Positions 56,426 through 64,000 of a stretch of 64,000 nucleotides of DNA are shown in pieces; within the stretch, counting starts at the first letter, position 1; each line of letters opens with the position of its first letter. Under the pieces are notes generated by a model. It did no database searches. It saw only the letters and a list, made by a program, of their open reading frames with translations, and was not told the origin of the DNA. The stretch is from Gremmenia infestans (Eukaryota; Ascomycota; Leotiomycetes; Helotiales; Hamatocanthoscyphaceae), in assembly GCA_032629725.1 (NCBI GenBank), contig JAFEVB010000015.1, positions 1,364,001-1,428,000 of the forward strand. The letters run 5' to 3'. The translations under genes were made by a program, and so were the position numbers.

Positions 56426-57577
56426 CTTGGAGACAAACGATAAGTAAACGTGCCCGGGTAGTCGAGGGTTGATAAAATAAAAGGTTATTTTGAGACCCTT
56501 ACTTGCGGCTGCTCAGAACGCGCTGCGACGAGGTGTTGAAATCTGAATACAAGTTCTTTGAGAATTGGTGGTGCAAGGCGGCCAGAAATAAATCGAGATG
56601 TGCTTCGCCAGTAACGTCGATCGGGGCAACGAATTGACGCGCCTAGTAGTACATCATAGCCACGTGACCGGTCCATAAAAAGGGTGATCTATCTGAGACC
56701 ATATCGTATTTTCAGCGGCAAATGACTCAGACCGTAGCTGTAAAGTTATGTGGTCTTAGTCATTTAGAAAGTTCTAGGTCTGATATAATTTGGCCATAAT
56801 CTTAAGCATATCCATAGATTATTTCTACTAACAACTAGGTATAACCTGACCTGTACTATAAATTGAAAGTACAGTCTACTATAGAAGCATAGTCCCAAAA
56901 TCTAGTCTATGCTCTGATATGTTCCGGTTCATTCGTGAATTCAGTTTACTCATGAATCTTGATCAGATTTACGAGTGAAATAGATATATCCACGAATGAT
57001 CCGCAACATATATAATCTAACTAGCTCCAAGTCATGAGTTTTTGCGCAGTCTCATTCATACATTCATTCCATCAACGTCCTGTATGAGTCGAAGACTTTA
57101 TGGGACGGTACTAGCCTAATGCTAGGGCGGTCTGTGGGTATATATACAAAGTGCATCAGTCTTTATGTCTCCGGATGGAATCTGTGGGACTAGGCCTATC
57201 AGTTATAAACGGAACTTTACGGGTGCAGTCTGAGTCACTTGCCGTATTTCAAATCACCAAGATTGATCTTTTGTAAGTTTCTTCATCCTAGAAAAATTAG
57301 AGTACATGCAACATTGTGGTGTGATGTCAATTGAAGTTTGTATACTGGCTATGCTATATGGTTGTGGTTTCCTACAAAAATATCCTGATTGGCATGCTGT
57401 CTACACCAATCGCCTGGACTCCTTGTTATGCAAATGTGAAGAAACGAAAAATGTATGTACATGAAAGTTGGGTATCTTAAAAGAATCCAGCATGTTCAAG
57501 AAGTAGATTGCAGCACGCTGCATAATTTGCGCCTCGCGCCCTCGCACTCCTTCCCAGCTTAGTGTTTCGTCGGCGTC
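56426..57577. other. Intergenic region, AT-rich
   Basis: No gene found. The 56700-57100 segment is strongly AT-rich and contains repeated ATTCGTGAAT/TCATGAATC-like half-palindromes around 56930-57000. Confidence 0.5.
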
Positions 57578-60322
57578 CTACGTTGCCTCTGTGAAAACAG
57601 AGATGGTTGCACAGAAATTGTTACGGTTAGCGCTGTCGAGCGCAGCACTCTTGCCATTGACAGTAACCTGGTTGGTCGCAGCCTTGGTTGACAGGCCGTA
57701 CATGTGGATGGAAGTCGAGCTCTCGATGGACACCATGTTGTCTTGGCAGCTTTCAGTAGCAAGACAAGTTTGTACATAGTTATCCTGCAATACTGTTAGC
57801 ATCCATACTTGAAAATAGACGAGCATGGAATGGAGAAAACTTACGAAGAACGAGTACAGACCAGCGCCGTAAACAAAGACATCCTTTGAGTCGATAATAC
57901 GAAGACCCCATGCTTTCTTACTGCTGGAATTCCCGGAGAATGTTGGGTCCTGATAGTTGCTGTTGGTTGTGAATGGAGTGGTAGCATCGGGGTTGCTTTG
58001 GAAGTAAGGTGTCTCGGTTTGGATTAGGGACATGTAAACGCTGGAGGCATTGGAGATCTGGTAGTTGTACAGAACGCTATGCTCAGAACTAGTACCATAT
58101 AGCCATACTGGGCCAACATCACTCTCGATAAGAACGCCGCGGCCATTGAAGATGTTGATTTGATTGTGATCGCCTTTAATATTATTAGCATCAATCATAT
58201 CTTGCGGGAGATTATACGTACCGAGGTCAAGTTCATGGTCAGCCACCCAAAACCAGTTATTCTCCAAGTAGATCGTTGCCTTTTGGGTAACATGCAACAA
58301 GAGGAATGCGCCCTCACAAGCAGTATTGGCTGGTGCACTCTGGTTGTGATTCTCTGAGCATTTGTCTGACTGAAGTTGAGTACCCGCAGTACCTCCAATG
58401 CGGAAGTGAACATCCCACATGCCAGCAGCTCCTTGACTGGATTCAGCAACATTCCATTCCACCATGATTGCGCCAGGTTGAGGACCAAGAGTTTCAAATA
58501 TCAAGTCCGAAATTTCAACAGCGCCCACATCTCCGGTTTGTCCGACTTGGAATACGGGCTTCGGGCTAGCCTGGTTATTGAAGGCAGTTCCTCCAGCCAT
58601 GATCATAGGCCATATTTCACCAGTAATCTTGATGTTCTTAGGGACGGTGACAGTGTCGGTAATAACGTATGCGCCATGGTCGAAGTAAACAACGTCACCT
58701 GAGCCAGCTGAGTTGAACAAGGCTTGAATGGCTTTTGTATCGTCCGTAACTCCATCTCCTTTTGCGCCGGCAGCCTTTGCACTCTTGAATGAAGACGACG
58801 CGACACTTTCATACTGGGGCTTGGAGCGGGTAAACACATTTCCAGCGGAGTTCAGGAGAGAAGTGGGTTTCGTAGCAGCAGTCAAGAGACCTTGCTTGCT
58901 TGAGCCAGCACCCGCACTTCCAGAAGTGTATTGGCTACCTTGAGCCCAAGATGCAATCTTTGCGTTTCCAGCCAAAATGGTAGCCTTGTTTGCAGCATTG
59001 GAAACTGCCACAGGGACGTTTGAAGAGAAGTCAACATTGTCGATGATCAGAGTGCCATTGGTGACGCCTTCGTTGGTAGAATAGGCAGTGGAAACGCCGA
59101 TGGGTGTGTTGGAAATTGTGCTGTCGATAAGCAGAACAGAGCCAACGGTTTGCGCTGACGTGCCTCCATTAGCCATATCAACCCCAACTTGACAGTTGTT
59201 GATCTTGAGTCCAGACAAAGTCCACGCCTAAAGACTCGTTAGCAAAGATGCCTGGCCGAAATTTGAATGCCAACGTGAACAACATTACATGTTGGTCAAA
59301 AATAAAGAGTCATCAGGATGGCCACTTGGAAAACCACCATGAATCACCCACACAGCGTGAATGAACACTTGAGTTCCGATATTCCCATATCACCCAGCGA
59401 AGTTAAAAAGGGCCAATAGTACATGCAACTCAATACGGGGTCAACGAGAGATGACTTACCCAATTCCAGTTCATATAAACAGCCGTTTGGCAGCCATTAA
59501 ATGTCAAGTTGCGGGTTGTGAATTGCTGATTTCCAAAGAATGCACCATACTTTCCGCCATTAAAGGTCAGGTCTGTCATGAAACCACCGCTGCCGTTATC
59601 CATGAAGATTCCTTGCTATTGATAGTTAGCTCATATTCTCAAACCAGAAGCTCGAGGTAACATACCTGAGCATTTGCCGTACCACCATCGGTCCTCATGT
59701 TGAAAACGATGTTTTGCAAAGAAGTAGCTTGTGCAACTTGCCAATGGATACCGGCTCCAGATCCTACAGGCATCGCAGTAATGTCAATGATGAAGTTCCT
59801 GACTTGGCGGAAGAAGTTGTTTTGATTTGTGTACCAGTTGGCTCCTCCGTCGGCATAAGGATCTGAATCGATCAAGGCAATGCCCTTGAAGCCTGCTGTG
59901 GCCTTGATTGTTGGGACAGTGACAGCATCGCCAATAAATTGCGTATAGTACAATTGAACAATGGGGGCAGAAATCGCGTACGTTCCCGGAGGAAAATAGA
60001 TGATCGCAGGGGTAGTAGTTGAAGAGTCACAATCTTGACCACAGCGAGATCCATCGGTAATTGCGCTGTTAATGGCCACAGTATCATCAGATGATCCATC
60101 ACCTTTGGCACCGTAGTCCTTTACGTTGCGGAAGACTTTGTATCCAGCGGTGCCAAAAGGGACCGTTCCTTGGCGAGAGATCGAAGCAAACCACCAACTA
60201 GAGGCAGCCGTACCAGGAGAGACTGTTGTATTTTGGGAGGTAGATGATGCCGGGGCACCAGAAACAAGTAGAAGAAAGGCTTGTAATGCCACAAAAAGGG
60301 CGAATAGTGAAAATGTTGCCAT
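57578..60322 (-). CDS. Secreted exo-beta-1,3-glucanase, family GH55
   Basis: GH55 enzymes release glucose or gentiobiose from the non-reducing ends of beta-1,3-glucans such as laminarin and fungal wall glucan. Four exons (60322-59666, 59615-59460, 59227-57845, 57784-57578), all phase 0, encode 800 residues. A signal peptide (MATFSLFALFVALQAFLLLV) is followed by two pectate-lyase-like beta-helix domains. Each opens with the same signature, DYGAKGDGSSDDT (near residue 68) and AAGAKGDGVTDDT in the second half, as expected for GH55. Downstream are EIWPMIMAGG, MWDVHFRIGG, YLENNWFWVADHEL and WLYGTSSEHSVLYNY, typical of the family. Length matches the usual about 750-820. The strong similarity to fungal GH55 makes the call secure; the physiological substrate could be self wall or plant callose. 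Confidence 0.93.
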
Positions 60323-63300
60323 CGTTAAGTAGTACCAGCTGCTGTAAGATGTTTTTAAGGAAGGTGAAGACTATTCGGGGTCGAGGTCAGCTTGATGTGT
60401 TGACTCAGACGTGATGTGAAGTAAGACAAAGGGGCTATCTTGATCTCAAGAATATTGAGAATCCGCTTGGGGCCAGAGCAAGGTAGTAAAGGTACTTTGT
60501 GTCTCGAAGGTTCGAAGATATGTTTGGAAAGAGGGAAAATCAAAATCCTAATGCTAAGGGTTGCTTTTGTAGAACTTTCATTACAATAACAAGGTGTTGG
60601 TATTGTGAATCTTTGGGCCAGCCATTGTGGTGAATGGCCGTGTGAAGCTTTTCGGAGGCAGGAGCGAGTGATATGCAAAACACAAAACAACAAACAATAA
60701 CATAACGAACAGCGGGGTTATTACTCACAAGTAAAGGGGTTTGCAAGTGTCTCTGACAACAAGAAGTGGAATGAGTGGAATGACTGCAAAAGTCTGCAGT
60801 TCCCTTTTGGGGGAGGGAATCACTATATATATCCAAGAGCACGCTTTGTGGTTCTACCCACGACCCTCGGCCTGGACTTTTCGTGCCAGGTGAAATGACC
60901 TGGTGCCGAAAGCCATCTGATGGCCCCGGCATATCATATTGGCGTAATGGTTCATGATGCGGAGCTTTGGTGGCTGAGGGGTCTTGTCCAATGCAAGGCA
61001 TCACAACGACTGACTCTCTAGGAGTACTACTGTACCTGGACCGTAAGGTAAGGTATCACTCAAATCTGGCACTACGCCGCTAGCGAGGAAGGGACTGACC
61101 AGTGTCATGCGTTCCTGCAGCACATATGGCCCGAATGGAAACGATGAGACTGGAATAACGAGTAACGAGTGTAGATCCGCGCGAGGTATGGGATGATCGA
61201 GGCTCTATTACTCAGGGGGAAGATCAATGCTTTCCGCTTTGTTTGGATAAACGAAAGGGGGGTTTCTGAACTGTGAGTGGCTGGCTAAGATGGGGGCTCA
61301 AAAGTTTAGTTTGATGGCTGTGGATGATGAATTCTGACAGCCATAGGTAGGTATGAAACACAGAGCCAAATGGTTTGAAGTCGAGATGCTGCAGGACAAG
61401 GACAAGCAATGGTTGGACAGGCCTGGCGTGGTTCGGAGATTTACACGCGCCCCAGTAAGTAGGGATACTGTAGTGCACTACTACAGTAGGCGGATCCCCC
61501 GAGATCGCCTTACTACGCTCAGCAGATAGATACCAAGCCAAGATTGTCCCCCTGAACTGGGTCGACGTCGACTAGAACCAGAGTAAGTACCTTACTGTAA
61601 GGTACCGACCCGACATCTGGAGATGCCTGCAGGTAATATCTAGGCATCAGATCAGGAGGATCATACTGTAAAGTTCATCAGATGCACAGTGCACAGCGCA
61701 TTCCCCACTGTGCAACAACACCCTTTTCTTTGTGTCTCTCACTACTCCTTCCTCGGTCCTTTTACACACATCCTACACAATTTGGCTACTCGTACCGCTA
61801 GAGCCAGTCAGTCTCCTCCCTGTGCGACCCTTCATTGAGACTGTTTAACCACCAGCGCCGAGCAATCGACACAGTACAGTGTATTCCATGCCGGCCGCAC
61901 ACAAAAGACAGGTGCTTCGGAGCCAGTCACTCGGTTTCGTTTCGCTGTCGACCTCACGCGCGCTCGTTCGTTGGCCAGAAAGGTTCTTCTGTTTCGAAAC
62001 CAAAATACCCAACACCAAGGCACTGAAACGTGTCACGTTTCGCAGATCGGATGGTTCATGGAGAACGTCCAACCTTCCCTAAATCCCGAAGCCCGAAGCC
62101 TAAAGGGAATCACCCGGTTCATTTTCCCATGGATTTGTGTCCCAGTCATGGGCTTTGAATCCTTACAAGTCAAAAAGTATGTTGTTGTCTCTTTCAGCAG
62201 TCAGTCACCCGAGTCACCTGAATCTCAAGATGAGCTCCGAACACAATGATTTCACCAAAAGAAAGCCAGCTCTCGGCGCAAATCTCACAATATGAATATT
62301 TGTGACTAATACAGTTGACCACATGCCAGTGTATGTTTTTTTCGTGTTGTACCTTTATAGCTAGTGATCGCAGGTGGATCTCTTCAAATGCGGGGAATAT
62401 CTGATGACCCCTACCTGTAGTCCGCAAGGATCACAAAGGAAAAGTCCGGAGTTTGTACTGTACCTCGATCTAGATCCTTCTGTTGCTCCGTACTTCTTTC
62501 GACAGTTCGATCTGGTAGCGGGTGACATGGGATAGTTGATGACTATTTTCACCAAGCTTTTTTGAATCCCAAATGATGCCTTTCACTTCTCTATTCGACA
62601 TCATGAATCTAAAGCTCTTTCCTAAAGAAGCGCTTGTTCTACATAGACGCGAAAGTGAAACGGATCGATTGGAACATTATCACCCCAGATCGCCGGCCGA
62701 ATCCCTGGCAACGGCAGGATTCATTGTTAAAACGAATTAGACTTATAGCAGCAGTATTATATATATCCTAGCTCCTGTTGTCATGCCTTTACTGACTGTC
62801 TAGTACCAATAAGTTACTCCCCATTGTCCTTCATCTCGGCCAATTCATACCTCGAAGAATCCTTTACAAAAGTTGCAAAAGTTGACTGGAGCAAGTACGA
62901 AGCTTCCGCGGGGCCCGTGTCATATGTAACGGATACTTTTGAAGATACTGGTGATAATGTAGTACCACTCGCTGAACTGGATACTACTCCTTCTTCGAGG
63001 TACAGGTATAACTTCGTCCCTAGTCAGTACCCAGAAATAGAATCTCGACTTCTGAGGATCTGAGCTTCTGAGGACTCGTTGGGGATGAAGTAATATTCGA
63101 TTCCAAGGCCACTCTACCCTAGCATGATCTCTTCAATGGCGAGTTCTCTACAAAGCTATGGGCAAGATCTGTTCTCGCGGGTTATTATTCACGAGCAAGA
63201 AGGAAACATTGTGGGGACTAAAACCCCCAGAATACAATCGGGCAAATGCTATCCAAACTAGCAGTGTTGTCTTTAATTATTCTCAGATCTAATAGAAAAG

Positions 63301-63690
63301 AATAGATAGTTGCAAACTCCAACTCAGTTGCATGGTATCTCCTACCTGAAGTACTTGCCTTGTCAAACTCGATCTGGATAAGAGCCAGATAGCCACTGTT
63401 TGTCCACTTCAAAATATCTCATGACTACTTGAAACTGATGATCACTGAAAAGGGAAGGTGGGCCTCAGAAGGATGAATTGAGACAACGTCTACGTGAATA
63501 GACTATCTGCTAGTTTAGATTGCAATGCACCATACGGATGGATTCCCCAGACATCTTTCAATCCTCCGGCCCCTATTTCGCTTCCCGCCCTCGGGCCGCG
63601 TATGCGCCTCATTGTCGTTCCTGCAAATGCCCCTCCAATTCCGATGCACCTACCAACAACCGCACCAACCCCGCACTACGACCGACCGCT
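60323..63690. other. Gene-poor region upstream of the GH55 gene, 3.4 kb
   Basis: No supported gene. The 60323-61000 part is the GH55 promoter. It contains several palindromes, including a perfect 9-bp inverted repeat at 61587-61605. The frame 62824-63063 starts at TTG and has no recognisable content. The many short frames at 61830-62250 overlap on both strands. Confidence 0.45.
61587..61605. repeat. Perfect inverted repeat GTACCTTAC-T-GTAAGGTAC
   Basis: Nine-base arms around a single central base, read directly. It could be a dimeric factor site or a by-product of the local GTAC/TAAGG-rich composition. Confidence 0.8.
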
Positions 63691-64000
63691 TTAAGCACCG
63701 AAAAGCTTATCATACCCTGTGAGTGTGAATCGATACTTCACATCATTGTTATGCAACCTCGTCAAAGCAGTCTTCAACCCATCGAACCCAATATCGATCT
63801 CCTCCACCCAACTTTCAACCCCTTTATCAGCTGCCAGCTGCAGCATAGCAAGTGTCTCCTTCCTCGACCCCAAGTGACTGGCCCCAAACAAACATCCGTT
63901 ACTTATAAACGTCTCCGCCTTGACCTCCTGTCCCTCACCTTCAGGCAAGCCCACGCTAATCCACTTGGCATGTACATCCAACAGAGTCAAATACTTGGCC
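63691..64000 (-). CDS. Zinc-dependent alcohol dehydrogenase (ADH6/CAD-like), C-terminal part
   Basis: Only the last 102 or so residues lie in the window; the frame is open to base 64000, so the catalytic zinc-binding N-domain is outside. The visible part is the end of the Rossmann fold and the return to the catalytic domain. It reads AKYLTLLDVHAKWISVGLPE, then SNGCLFGASHLGSRKETLAM and VEEIDIGFDGLKTALTRL, ending NNDVKYRFTLTGYDKLFGA. This matches NADP-dependent cinnamyl-alcohol-dehydrogenase-like enzymes (yeast Adh6/7 group), which reduce aromatic and aliphatic aldehydes in the cytosol. No intron is seen in this stretch. Confidence 0.85.
   Translation of the reverse strand, partial: AKYLTLLDVHAKWISVGLPEGEGQEVKAETFISNGCLFGASHLGSRKETLAMLQLAADKGVESWVEEIDIGFDGLKTALTRLHNNDVKYRFTLTGYDKLFGA

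Noticed and set aside
62824..63063. 79-codon plus-strand frame downstream of the GH55 promoter
   Set aside because: Starts at TTG, no upstream exon found, no recognisable content.

Overview
This is a protein-coding stretch of a filamentous ascomycete (Pezizomycotina) nuclear genome. The genes carry short GT-AG introns, mostly about 50-80 nt, with CTAAC/CTGAC-like branch sites. The orthologues found (Utp10, NRDE2/Nrl1, Hsp104, Mhr1/mL67, CSN1, Vam7, EB1) are typical of that group. Several less conserved genes resemble families I associate with Leotiomycetes (Helotiales, the Botrytis/Sclerotinia relatives); that placement is recall, not a search. I recognised no complete transposon, rRNA, tRNA or CRISPR-like array. 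Exon models were built by reading splice sites and checking that phases close to a single open frame.

Layout. 1-4161 (-): 5' part of UTP10 (SSU processome), divergent from NRDE2 at 4445-8025 (+) across a 283-bp shared promoter. 8274-8953 (-): small Ala-rich secreted protein. 10000-12795 (-): HSP104, with a perfect three-unit heat shock element and stress elements upstream. 13348-14908 (-): a decayed two-membrane-segment protein gene with two in-frame stops and a frameshift. 16133-17016 (+): MHR1/mL67. 18510-20128 (-): COP9 signalosome subunit 1. 20561-23692 (-): a Zn2Cys6 regulator resembling CLR-1/ClrA. 25825-27483 (+): a sulfotransferase-like P-loop protein. 27898-30267 (-): Xaa-Pro aminopeptidase. 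31587-33639 (+): secreted GH78 alpha-L-rhamnosidase.

35194-38211 (-): small proteins of unknown function, including a three-exon cysteine-containing secreted protein (37537-38211), inside a gene-poor interval with microsatellites. 40972-43753 (+): a conserved Gln/Pro-rich fungal protein with an apparent one-base frameshift. 45545-47668 (-): a membrane-anchored coiled-coil protein whose coil is built from tandem DNA repeats. 49552-51880 (-): a six-exon basic, probably nuclear protein. 52018-52803 (-): a weak hypothetical gene. 53903-55009 (-): VAM7. 55505-56425 (-): EB1/Bim1/Mal3. 57578-60322 (-): secreted GH55 exo-beta-1,3-glucanase. 60323-63690: no convincing gene. 63691-64000 (-): 3' end of a zinc alcohol dehydrogenase.

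The genes are mostly independent housekeeping functions: ribosome biogenesis and RNA surveillance, proteostasis, mitochondrial translation, vacuolar fusion and microtubule dynamics. A loose secretome theme runs alongside them: two candidate small secreted proteins, GH78, GH55 and a possible cellulase-pathway regulator. Nothing here looks like a biosynthetic cluster or a wholly new multi-gene system. The most unusual items are the decayed membrane-protein gene, the frameshifted conserved gene, the undescribed secreted protein and the two unusually long introns.
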